Positions 42,574-50,492 of a DNA stretch of 64,000 nt are shown here, in pieces; within the stretch, counting starts at the first letter, position 1, and each line of letters starts with the position of its first letter. Location of the stretch: contig JAJZVU010000001.1 of assembly GCA_021845505.1 (NCBI GenBank), positions 186,001 through 250,000 on the forward strand. Direction: 5' to 3'. The notes beneath the pieces were generated by a model, which was not told the DNA's origin, did no database searches, and saw only the letters and a list, made by a program, of their open reading frames with translations. The DNA comes from Pseudomonadota bacterium (lineage in GTDB: Bacteria > Pseudomonadota > Gammaproteobacteria > Burkholderiales > Burkholderiaceae_C). A program made the position numbers and the translations under genes.

Positions 42574-42803
42574 GTCCTGCTCCTCGGAACCCCACCGCAG
42601 GCCACCCGCGGCCCGCGCGGCAAGCCAGCCTAGCAGTCGAAACGCGGCTGCGAACCGGTTGGCGGCCACGCTTTTGTAACCGCTGACTGCAAAGGCGGAT
42701 TGCCCGCAATGGGCTACGCGCCGGCGGCAGCGCCCGGCGCGCCGCATGCCTACATTGGGCCCCAGGGTCGGGCCGATGCCCGCCTGCATCCCGCGCAACA
42801 CGG

Positions 42804-43268
42804 ATGGAGCCCACCGACATGAACCACCACTGCGACCCTTCGCGCCCGATGCGCGAACACGAGGCGGCCGAAAGCGCCAAGCGCGACCCGCGGCCCGCGC
42901 CCGACCAGGCGGCGCGCGAGCAGCGCCTGCGCTACGAGCGCGAACTGCTGCAGCGCAACCGCCGCATCGACGCCCAGCTCGACCATGCGTTGATCGAGTC
43001 CTTCCCGGCCAGCGATCCGCTGGCGGTCACCCCCGAGGGCACCTTCCCGGTGCGCCACCCGACGCTGGCCGACGACCCGGCCGGCGACCCGGGCGAGCCC
43101 CGCCAGGCGGGCGGGAGCGAGTCCGCCGCATCGTCGGGCGCGCCGGCCGCCGCGCCACGCCACCGCGGGCAGGGCGCGCGCGCGGGCCGCAGCAGGCCCG
43201 ACCCGCAGACACCGCCTGCGGGGGCCGAGGCCGACGCTGCACGTTGCGGACAGCCGCGCCGGCGCTGA
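42804..43268 (+). CDS. Small charged protein with an ESFPASDP motif
   Basis: The 154-residue product is strongly charged and probably disordered in its last 80 residues. Its middle holds ALIESFPASDPLAVTPEG, a motif seen in many short uncharacterised proteobacterial proteins, preceded by a helical, Arg/Glu-rich segment (about 35-60). ATG 42804 is used; ATG 42819 is a second choice. A TACATT at 42751-42756 may be the -10 element. Function is unknown. It is divergent from the amidotransferase. Confidence 0.55.
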   Translation: MEPTDMNHHCDPSRPMREHEAAESAKRDPRPAPDQAAREQRLRYERELLQRNRRIDAQLDHALIESFPASDPLAVTPEGTFPVRHPTLADDPAGDPGEPRQAGGSESAASSGAPAAAPRHRGQGARAGRSRPDPQTPPAGAEADAARCGQPRRR

Positions 43269-43280
43269 CGCGTCGCGCGC

Positions 43281-44408
43281 TCAGCCGGCGCGGACCGCCC
43301 CTTGCCGGGCGAGCCACGCGGCGATCGCCGGCCACGCCTGCTGCAGGGTGCGCGCGCCCATGAACAGCCCGACGTGCCCGCCGGGCACGCTGCGCTTGTG
43401 CACCTCGCGCGACCCCATCAATTGCTCGGCGGCGAACACCTGCTCGTGCGGAGTGATGTCGTCGGACTCGCCGGCCAGCAGGAACAGCGGGCAGCGCACG
43501 TCGCCCAGCTGCAGCCGCCTGCCCAGGCCGACGAAGCGCCCCCTGGCCAACGCGTTGTGCTTGAACAGTTGCTCGATGACCTGCAGGTACCAGCGGCCCG
43601 GCAGGTCCAGCGGGTTTTCGTACCAGCGGTCGAAGGCCTCGGCCTTGCGCACCCAGGCCGGATCCTCGATGTGTTCGTACAGGTCGATGTGCTCCTGCAC
43701 GTAATGCTGCTCGGGGTGCATGTTCTTCCAGCCGGCGAGCATGTAGCGTCCGGGCATCAGTCCGCCGCCGCTGGCCACCAGTTCCTCGTAGAAGCTCATC
43801 GGGCTGTCGTGCACCATGCGCACCAGCGGGCCGTTGCCGGCCTGGGTGTCGATCGGCGAGCCGGCCAGCACCAGCGCCCGCACCTTGTCGGGGAAACGCG
43901 CGGCCAGCATCGCCGACATCCAGCCGCCCTGGCACAGGCCGACCAGGCGCACGCTGCCGCCCAGGTCGTCGACGCAGGCCAGCAGCTCGGCCAGGTACTG
44001 GTCGACGTCGAAATCCTTCATGTCCAGGCTCGCGCTGTGCCAGTCGGTCAGCAGCAGTCGACGCAGCCCGCCGGCGCGCAGGGTCTGCATCAGGCTCTGC
44101 CCGGGCTGGTAGTCGGCGATCATCGAGGTGTGGCCCGCGTAGGGCGCCACCACCAGGGTCGGCAGCTCGTCGGCCCCCTCGTCCGAGTAGTCGCACAGGC
44201 TGAGGGTGCGCAGTTTCAGCCGGACCGTGTGGGCGGTGGCCAGCCGCGGCTTGAGGCCTCCGTGCAGCCTGGTCTCCTCCTCGAGGAAACGCACGTTGCG
44301 CGCCGCCAGCTCGAGGCCCTGACGGGTCATTTCGGCGGCCATCAGGGCCGGCCAGAACAGCGGAACGTTGATATTCGGTGTGGCGTGGGAGGGGTGCGGC
44401 GCGGACAT
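43281..44408 (-). CDS. PHA synthase/depolymerase-like hydrolase with Cys nucleophile
   Basis: The 375-residue alpha/beta hydrolase has a nucleophile elbow GLCQGGW with Cys159, Asp316/Asp317 in ESDDITP and His345 in PGGHVG, the Cys-Asp-His set of PhaC synthases and intracellular PhaZ depolymerases. Also kept are VVAPYAGHTS and LTDWHSA. It is shorter than PhaC (about 590) and closer in length to PhaZ (about 420). Which reaction it carries out, polymer synthesis or breakdown, is not settled by sequence. ATG 44408 is chosen; upstream codons in frame are low-complexity. Confidence 0.7.
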   Translation of the reverse strand: MSAPHPSHATPNINVPLFWPALMAAEMTRQGLELAARNVRFLEEETRLHGGLKPRLATAHTVRLKLRTLSLCDYSDEGADELPTLVVAPYAGHTSMIADYQPGQSLMQTLRAGGLRRLLLTDWHSASLDMKDFDVDQYLAELLACVDDLGGSVRLVGLCQGGWMSAMLAARFPDKVRALVLAGSPIDTQAGNGPLVRMVHDSPMSFYEELVASGGGLMPGRYMLAGWKNMHPEQHYVQEHIDLYEHIEDPAWVRKAEAFDRWYENPLDLPGRWYLQVIEQLFKHNALARGRFVGLGRRLQLGDVRCPLFLLAGESDDITPHEQVFAAEQLMGSREVHKRSVPGGHVGLFMGARTLQQAWPAIAAWLARQGAVRAG

Positions 44409-44501
44409 CGGAGCAGGGCTGGCAGTTGCGGACCCCGCAGCCGGCACGCGATCCGCGCGAGCGCAGCGCGTCGCCGTGGCTGCTGCGGTGTGTGGCAACC
44501 C

Positions 44502-44507
44502 AGTCTA
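44502..44507 (-). promoter_or_regulatory. Predicted -10 element of the PHA-type hydrolase gene (TAGACT)
   Basis: On the minus strand TAGACT lies about 94 bases before the start codon at 44408. Transcription is expected to begin near 44495, which places the FNR-like box at 44529-44542 near -41. Confidence 0.4.
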
Positions 44508-44528
44508 CGGCAGCAGGCAGCCGGGCCC

Positions 44529-44542
44529 TTGACCTGGATCGA
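44529..44542 (-). promoter_or_regulatory. FNR-like box, one mismatch
   Basis: On the minus strand this reads TCGATCCAGGTCAA, one change from TTGA-N6-TCAA. Its centre is about 41 bp upstream of the start predicted from TAGACT (44502-44507). It also lies within an imperfect hairpin past the permease stop, so the match could be incidental. Confidence 0.35.
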
Positions 44543-44586
44543 AGGCCCGCGCCAGCCGCCGCGAGCCCATCGACCCGCGGCGCGAC

Positions 44587-46209
44587 TCACACGGCAAGCG
44601 GCGCGAGGCGGGTGTAGCGACGCCCTGCCCGCACGCCCCAGGCGTAGCAGGCCAGCGAGACCAGCGCGGTCATCAGGCTGCCCGGGCCGAGGCCGAACCA
44701 GCCCAGCCCGCCAGGGCTGCCCAGCCACGACAGCCCGTACAGCAGCACCAGGTACACCAGCAGCCAGGCCCCGCCATGCCAGTCGGCCGAGTCGAGCCAG
44801 GCCGCGGTGCCGCGGCGGGCGCCGAGCCAGCGCTGCGCGGCGTACCACGCCAGCGCCAGCAGCATCACCGGCAACGTGGGTCGCAGCACCTTCCAGCTCG
44901 CCCAGTAGATCACCAGCGAACTGATGACAAAGGCCGCGGGCGCGATCACCGCCATGCCGCGCAGGCGCGCGTCGCCGGCGGTCAGCGCCGCAGCGCGGAA
45001 CACCGGCAGGCTCACCGCTCCGATGGAAAAGGTGAACACGATCAACGCGCTCAGCGGCCGCACGATGGCGTGCCAACTCGGCAGCGGCAGCAGGAAGGCG
45101 ACTCCGACGAGGAAGTTCAGCAGCAGCGCGCGGCGCGGAATTCCCGACGCCGCATGCACATGCATCAGCGAAGCGGGCAGCAAGCCGTTCTTCGCGATGC
45201 CGTACAGGTTGCGCGCGTTGGCCGAGGTGAACACGATCGCCGAGCCGGAGGGCGAGACCATCGCATCGGCCATGAGCATCCAGTACAGCCAGCCCAGGCC
45301 GAGCAGGCGAGCCAGGTCGGCGAACGGGGACTTCAGGTTGATACCCTGCCAGCCGGAGTGCAGCAGCGACGCCGGAACGGCCAGCAGGAAGGCCGTCTGC
45401 AGCCCGAGGTACAGCACGATGGTCAGCACGATGGTGGCGACCAGCGCGCGCGGGATGTCGCGCCGCGGGTCGACCGCCTCGCCCGACAGCTCGACGATGT
45501 TGCGAAATCCGGTGTACGCGAAGATCAGGCCGGCCGACGCCACCGCGCCGAGCGCGGCGCCATAGCCCATCGGCGCGAAGCCGCCGTGGCCCAGCCAGTT
45601 CGCCGCGCCGCCGGCGCCGCCGCGGTGGTCGAAACCGCTGAGCAGCAACAGCACCACCGCGGTCAGCGGAACCAGCACCTTGAAGGCGGTGACGGTGTTG
45701 TTCGAGCGGGCGAACCACTCGATCCCGAAGTAGTTCAGCACCACGAAGCCCGCCATCAGCAGCACGGCCAGCGCGATTCCCGCGGGGGTCAGCACGCCGG
45801 CGGCCGGGTCGTACACCCCGGGCACCCAGGCCGCCAGGTACTGCACCACCCCGGCCGCCTCGGTCGGCGGGTTGCCGACATAGCTCAGCCACATCGCCAG
45901 GCCGATCACCGTGGCGGCCAGGCGGCCGTTGGAATACAGCGGATAGCGGACCAGGCCGCCGGATTCGGGACGCGACATGCCCAGCTCGGCGTAGACCAGC
46001 GCGACCAGCAGCATCAGCACGCCGCCGACCACCCACGACACCAGCGACGCGGGGCCGGCGGCCTTGGCGGCGTACAGCGCGGCGAACAGCCAGCCCGAGC
46101 CGATGACACTGCCGATTCCGGCGGCCAGCAGGGACCAGAAACCCAGGCTGCGGCGCAGCTTCAGGTCCTCGGCGGCGGGGGCTTGCGGCAGGTCGGGCGG
46201 CGGGTTCAT
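44587..46209 (-). CDS. APC-superfamily amino acid permease
   Basis: The 540-residue protein has about 13 hydrophobic helices and starts its first with SLLAAGIGSVIGSGWLFAAL, the APC substrate-site motif. FAYTGFRNIVELSGEAVDPRRDIP is the conserved loop of the family, with the Glu used in proton coupling. The substrate is unknown. Start ATG 46209 follows the MFS gene by 52 bases, so they may be co-transcribed. Confidence 0.9.
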   Translation of the reverse strand: MNPPPDLPQAPAAEDLKLRRSLGFWSLLAAGIGSVIGSGWLFAALYAAKAAGPASLVSWVVGGVLMLLVALVYAELGMSRPESGGLVRYPLYSNGRLAATVIGLAMWLSYVGNPPTEAAGVVQYLAAWVPGVYDPAAGVLTPAGIALAVLLMAGFVVLNYFGIEWFARSNNTVTAFKVLVPLTAVVLLLLSGFDHRGGAGGAANWLGHGGFAPMGYGAALGAVASAGLIFAYTGFRNIVELSGEAVDPRRDIPRALVATIVLTIVLYLGLQTAFLLAVPASLLHSGWQGINLKSPFADLARLLGLGWLYWMLMADAMVSPSGSAIVFTSANARNLYGIAKNGLLPASLMHVHAASGIPRRALLLNFLVGVAFLLPLPSWHAIVRPLSALIVFTFSIGAVSLPVFRAAALTAGDARLRGMAVIAPAAFVISSLVIYWASWKVLRPTLPVMLLALAWYAAQRWLGARRGTAAWLDSADWHGGAWLLVYLVLLYGLSWLGSPGGLGWFGLGPGSLMTALVSLACYAWGVRAGRRYTRLAPLAV

Positions 46210-46261
46210 GGCCGCGATTCTGCCTGCGCGACGACGACTTCGCCGGTTCCGCGACAACACC

Positions 46262-47584
46262 CTACGCGCAGGGCGGGAAAGTTCCCGCGCTGCGCGCCGC
46301 GGCGTCGACGGCCGCCGCCGCGACGCGGCGGCGCTTGGCGCGTCGCAGGTACCAGGTGGCGAGCGCGGCCGCGGCCACCCCCGAGGCCGCGCCCACCGCC
46401 AGCGCCCAGCGCGGCCCGAAGGCGTCGGCGACCCAGCCGACCAGCGGCGCGCCCAGCGGGGTGCAGCCGAGGAAGATTCCCATGTAAATGGCCATCACCC
46501 GGCCACGCATCGCGCCGTCGGTCGACAACTGCACCAGGCTGTTGGTCGACGTGGTGAACACCTGGGCCAGCACGCCCAGCAGCGCCAGGCACAGCGCGAA
46601 GGACCACACGCCCGGCATCAGCGCGGCCAGCCCGCAGACCAACCCGAACGCCAGCGCGCTCAGCCGCAGCGACACCAGGTGGGGGCGCTTGCGCCCCGCG
46701 ACCAGCAGGCCGCCGGCCACCGCGCCCACGGCCATCGCCGACGAAAGCGCGCCGTACAGCCCGGGCCCGCCGTCGAAGGTGCGCACCGACATGGTCGCGA
46801 TGAAGATCGGGAAGTTCAGTCCGTAGGTGCCGACCAGGAACAGCATGCTCAGCGCGACCACCAGCTCGGGCTGGCCGCCGATGTAGCGAAAGCCCTGCGC
46901 GATGCCGGCCGAGCCGGCGCCGGCCCGCGGCACCGGCTGCAATTCCCCGCCACGCATGCCCGCCAGCGCGGCGATGACCCCCAGGTAGGACAGGGCGTTG
47001 GCCACGAACACCCAGCCGGTGCCGACGGCGGCGATCATCAGCCCGGCCACCGCCGGGCCGATCAGCCGCGCGGCATTGAACAGCGTGGAGTTCAACGCCA
47101 CCGCATTGGGCAGGCCGCGGTCGCCGACCAGTTCGGCGACGAAGGTCTGGCGCGCCGGCGAGTCGAACGACGACACGCAGCCCAGCGCCGCGGCGAAGGC
47201 GTAGACCTGCCACAACGACACGCTGCCGGCCAGCGTGAGGACCCCGAGCCCCAAGGCCAGCAGGGCCATCGCCGATTGGGTGAACATCAGCAGCCTGCGG
47301 CGCTCGCAACGATCGGCCGCCGCGCCGGCCAGCGGCATGAGCAGGATCGGCGGGCCGAATTGCAGGGACATCACCACCCCGACCGCTGCGCCGCTGTGGT
47401 GGGTCAGATCGACCAGCACCAGCCAGTCCTGGGCGATGCGCTGCATCCAGGTGCCGACGCTGGACACCAGCACCCCGGCCGCCCAGATGCGGAAGTTGTA
47501 GCCGCGCAGCGAGTCGAAGGTGCGCGCCAGCCAGCTGCGCCAGCCGGGGCCGCCGGACGGTCGGAACGAGAGGAAGGAAGGCAT
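46262..47584 (-). CDS. MFS exporter, EntS-like (DHA3/MFS_3)
   Basis: The 440-residue protein has 12 predicted helices and DSLRGYNFRIWAAGVLVSSVGTWMQRIAQDWLV, of which the key piece is the SVGTWMQRIAQDWLV first-helix motif (residues about 42-56), typical of EntS-type exporters. LAGAAADRCERRRLL is the loop 2-3 motif. EntS exports siderophore, but no siderophore genes are near, so substrate is unknown. It is divergent from the LysE gene, with a shared 94-base gap. Confidence 0.88.
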   Translation of the reverse strand: MPSFLSFRPSGGPGWRSWLARTFDSLRGYNFRIWAAGVLVSSVGTWMQRIAQDWLVLVDLTHHSGAAVGVVMSLQFGPPILLMPLAGAAADRCERRRLLMFTQSAMALLALGLGVLTLAGSVSLWQVYAFAAALGCVSSFDSPARQTFVAELVGDRGLPNAVALNSTLFNAARLIGPAVAGLMIAAVGTGWVFVANALSYLGVIAALAGMRGGELQPVPRAGAGSAGIAQGFRYIGGQPELVVALSMLFLVGTYGLNFPIFIATMSVRTFDGGPGLYGALSSAMAVGAVAGGLLVAGRKRPHLVSLRLSALAFGLVCGLAALMPGVWSFALCLALLGVLAQVFTTSTNSLVQLSTDGAMRGRVMAIYMGIFLGCTPLGAPLVGWVADAFGPRWALAVGAASGVAAAALATWYLRRAKRRRVAAAAVDAAARSAGTFPPCA

Positions 47585-47628
47585 GGCCGGTCGCGCCGGG
47601 CACCGCGCCCGGGATCGCGGGAAAACCC

Positions 47629-47634
47629 TAAAAT
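47629..47634 (+). promoter_or_regulatory. Candidate -10 element (TAAAAT) in the MFS/LysE divergent gap
   Basis: TAAAAT lies 44 bases before the LysE-type start. The surrounding AACCCTAAAATGTTAACGG is A+T-rich for this region and may hold promoters for both directions. Confidence 0.4.
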
Positions 47635-47678
47635 GTTAACGGTCATTTCGCCGGCGTGCAGAGCCCGGACCCCAACGC

Positions 47679-48305
47679 ATGCAAACCTGGACCCCGCTGG
47701 CCGCGCTGGCCGCCGTGTACCTGCCGGTGCTGGCCAGCCCCGGACCCAACTTCCTCGCGGTCACCCGCGCGTCGCTCGACCTGCCGCGGCGGCACGCGCT
47801 GGCCACCGCGCTCGGCGTGGCCAGCGGCAGCACCCTGCTGGCCGCGCTGGCCGCAGCCGGGGTCGGACTGCTGCTGCGCAGCTCGGGGGAATGGCTGGAG
47901 CTGCTGGGCGCGGGCTACCTGCTGCTGGCCGCGCGGTCGATCTGGCGTCAGGCGGGGCGAGTCCCCGCGGCGGCCGCGGAGCCCGCGCAGCCGGCGGGCA
48001 CGGCAGCCACCGGCTACCGCACCGGGCTGCTGACCAACCTGAGCAACCCCAAGGCGCTGGTGTTCTTCTCGACCATCTTCGCCGCGCTGCTCGGCGCGCA
48101 GGCGCCCCAGGGCCTGCGGGTGATGGCCGTGGTCACCGTCGGCACGCTGTCGACCGCCTGGCACCTGAGCCTGGCCACGCTGTTCGCCCACCCGGCGATG
48201 CGGCGAGGCTACGCCCGCGCGCGCCCGGCCGTGCTGCGGCTGAGCGCGCTGCTGTTCACCGGCTTCGCGCTGCGGCTGCTGTGGCAGGCGCTGCGCCCGC
48301 GCTGA
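47679..48305 (+). CDS. LysE-family amino acid exporter
   Basis: The 208-residue protein has six predicted helices and the family marks PGPNFLAVTRASLD, GVASGSTLLAALAAAG and LLTNLSNPKALVFFSTIFAALL. LysE/RhtB-type proteins export amino acids and related compounds. The substrate cannot be told from sequence. It ends 35 bases from the convergent arfB gene, with a hairpin in the gap. Confidence 0.93.
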   Translation: MQTWTPLAALAAVYLPVLASPGPNFLAVTRASLDLPRRHALATALGVASGSTLLAALAAAGVGLLLRSSGEWLELLGAGYLLLAARSIWRQAGRVPAAAAEPAQPAGTAATGYRTGLLTNLSNPKALVFFSTIFAALLGAQAPQGLRVMAVVTVGTLSTAWHLSLATLFAHPAMRRGYARARPAVLRLSALLFTGFALRLLWQALRPR

Positions 48306-48337
48306 GGCGCGCGGCGGCTCGCCCACGCCAGCGCGCC
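48306..48337. terminator. Hairpin in the convergent gap between LysE and arfB
   Basis: GGCGCGC (48306-48312) pairs with GCGCGCC (48331-48337), loop 18 bases. A short ACTC repeat follows (48339-48350). No T-run is present. Confidence 0.35.
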
Positions 48338-48340
48338 GAC

Positions 48341-48742
48341 TCACTCACTCCGGCTGGCCGAGCGCGCCGCCTTCAGCAGCGAGCGCGCGCGCTTGGCTTC
48401 GAGCCGGCGCCGACGCGCCGCCGGCCCGGGCGCGGTCGCCCGTCGCGGCCGCACCACCTTGCACGCCGCGTCGACCAGTTGCTGCAGACGCGCGAGCGCG
48501 TCGGCGCGGTTGCGCTGCTGGTTGCGGAACGACTGCGCCTTGATGACCACCACCCCGCGGTCGTTGATCCGCGAATCCCCGCTGGCCAGCAGCCGGGCCT
48601 TGGCGGCCTCGGGCAGCGACGACGCGGCGATGTCGAAGCGCAGTTGCACCGCGCTGGCCACCTTGTTGACGTTCTGCCCGCCGGGTCCCTGCGCGCGCAG
48701 CGCCAGGAACTCGACTTCGGCCGGATCGACGGGGTGGCGCAT
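48341..48742 (-). CDS. arfB: Alternative ribosome-rescue factor ArfB (YaeJ)
   Basis: ArfB frees stalled ribosomes without a stop codon by hydrolysing peptidyl-tRNA. The 133-residue protein has the GGQ motif at 21-23 (GPGGQNVNKVASAV) and a basic C-terminal tail (RRRRLEAKRARSLLK) that reads the empty mRNA channel. It lacks the codon-recognition domains of RF1. ATG 48742 gives the family length. It lies 16 bases after the two-domain kinase gene, so both are probably on one message. Confidence 0.93.
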   Translation of the reverse strand: MRHPVDPAEVEFLALRAQGPGGQNVNKVASAVQLRFDIAASSLPEAAKARLLASGDSRINDRGVVVIKAQSFRNQQRNRADALARLQQLVDAACKVVRPRRATAPGPAARRRRLEAKRARSLLKAARSASRSE

Positions 48743-48758
48743 GGCCCTGCGTGCCGTC

Positions 48759-50333
48759 TCAACGCCGGCCGGCCGGGCGGGCCGCCAGCCAGCGCGCGGC
48801 GATCGCTGCGACATCGATCGCCGCGCCGGTGTCGACCTCGATGCGCACGTCCTGCTCGTCTGGCTGCAGCGCCTGCGCTCGCCGGAGCTGGCGCTCGAGC
48901 ACCGCGCAGTCGGCCTCCGAGGCGTCGTCCGCGCGCCGCAGCCTGGCGGCCACGCGGGCGCGCAGCAACGCGGCCTCGGCGTGGCAGTCGAGGATGGTCA
49001 GCGGCACGTCGAGCCTGTCGGCCAGATCGGCGAAGCCGCGCCGCTCGCGGGCATCGAGGAACGCCGCGTCGACGATCACCCTGCAGCCGGCCCGCAGCGC
49101 GGCGCCGGCCGCCCGCCGCAGCCGGGCGTAGGTGCGGCGCGTCGCCGCCGCGGCATACGCCGAGGCGCCCAGCGCATGGGTCGATTCCAGCGCCCCCAGG
49201 CCGAACAGCCGTTTGCGCTCGACGTCCGAACGCAGCCTGACCGCGCCGGCCGCCTCGAGCAGGCGCTGCGCGACCAGGCTCTTGCCCGAACCCGAGGGGC
49301 CGTGGGTGAGCAGCAGCCGCGGATCGCGCGCGCGGCTCAGCGCATCGGCGCTCGCCAGGTAGTCCGGCCCGGGAGCCGGCAGGCCTTCGGCGCGCCGAAG
49401 GCGCGAGACGAGGGCGCGCACCAGCGCGCGGTACACCGCGTAGTAGCGCAGCACGGCCAGTCCGCCGAAGTCTCCGCTGCCTTCGAGCCAGCGGTCGAGG
49501 AAGCGCCAGGCCAGGTCGGCGCGGCCGTGCGCGTGCAGGTCCATGACCACGAAGGCGATATCGGACTGCACGTCGATCCAGCGCAGCGCAGGGTCGAACT
49601 CGATGCAATCGAAAGCCGTGACCTCGTCGCCCAGCGCAATCAGGTTGTCCAGGTGCAAGTCGCCGTGGCCTTCGCGCACCCAGCCGTCTCGCTTGCGCGT
49701 CGCGAACGCCCTGCGCAGCGCGCGCCCTTCGGCAGCGCACCAGCCGGCCACGGCAGCCAGCCGGGGGTCGCCGCCGCAGGCCCGCAGTTCGTCGAGCACC
49801 CGCGCGGTGGCCTGCACGATCGCCCGCGGCGAGCCGTAGCCGGTGGACGCGTCGGCGCGCGGCGCCTGCAGGTGGAAGGCCGCCAGCCGGGCTCCCAGGC
49901 GGTCGAGGGTGGCGCCGTCCAGGCTGCCGGCCGCCAGCCTGCGGCCGAGCAGCGCGTCGTCGGGGAACTGCCGCATGCGCAGCGCATGCTCGAACACCGG
50001 CCCGCGGCCGCCGATGCGCGGCGCCGACGGCCTGCCGCGCAGCGCAACGACGTCCAGGTACAGCTGCGGCGCCAGCCGGCGGTTCAGCCGCAGTTCGTCC
50101 TCGCAGGCCTGCCGCCGCGCGTCCAGCCCGGTGAAGTCGAGGAATCCCAGGCGCACCGGCTTCTTGACCTTCCACGCGTATTCGCCGTCGAGCAGCACCC
50201 ACGACACGTGGGTCTGCAGGCAGCGCACCGGCGGCCCGCCCGGGCGTTGCAGCACGCGCCGCAGCGCGTCGATGGCCAGCGACGGCGGCCGCGGCGGGCC
50301 CGGGCCGCGCCTGGGTGACTGGGAATTGATCAT
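48759..50333 (-). CDS. Aminoglycoside-phosphotransferase-like / P-loop kinase fusion
   Basis: The 524-residue protein joins two kinase folds: an N-terminal aminoglycoside-phosphotransferase-like domain with catalytic HGDLHLDN (223-230) and FDCIEFDP, and a C-terminal P-loop kinase with GPSGSGKS (345-352) and a conserved RSDVERKRLFG. Such bifunctional proteins are widespread and of unknown substrate. The start MINSQSP at 50333 lies 160 bases from the divergent P-type ATPase start. Base composition is like the neighbours. Confidence 0.85.
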   Translation of the reverse strand: MINSQSPRRGPGPPRPPSLAIDALRRVLQRPGGPPVRCLQTHVSWVLLDGEYAWKVKKPVRLGFLDFTGLDARRQACEDELRLNRRLAPQLYLDVVALRGRPSAPRIGGRGPVFEHALRMRQFPDDALLGRRLAAGSLDGATLDRLGARLAAFHLQAPRADASTGYGSPRAIVQATARVLDELRACGGDPRLAAVAGWCAAEGRALRRAFATRKRDGWVREGHGDLHLDNLIALGDEVTAFDCIEFDPALRWIDVQSDIAFVVMDLHAHGRADLAWRFLDRWLEGSGDFGGLAVLRYYAVYRALVRALVSRLRRAEGLPAPGPDYLASADALSRARDPRLLLTHGPSGSGKSLVAQRLLEAAGAVRLRSDVERKRLFGLGALESTHALGASAYAAAATRRTYARLRRAAGAALRAGCRVIVDAAFLDARERRGFADLADRLDVPLTILDCHAEAALLRARVAARLRRADDASEADCAVLERQLRRAQALQPDEQDVRIEVDTGAAIDVAAIAARWLAARPAGRR

Positions 50334-50492
50334 GTCGCCGGGTCCATGCGTGCTGCCGGCGCACGCAGCCCTCGCCGTCTGGCATGCTGCGCCTGGCATT
50401 GTTCCTTCCTGGTGGGATTGTCGGCGCTGAGCGCGGCTCGATCCATCGACTCCGGCCCGCGATCGACGCCGACCTTGCCGCCGCGCAAGCCC

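Noticed and set aside
44521-44550. GGGCC/GGCCC imperfect hairpin as terminator of the permease gene
   Set aside because: It has a bulge and no T-run; the overlapping FNR-like dyad is an equal explanation, so no terminator was called.
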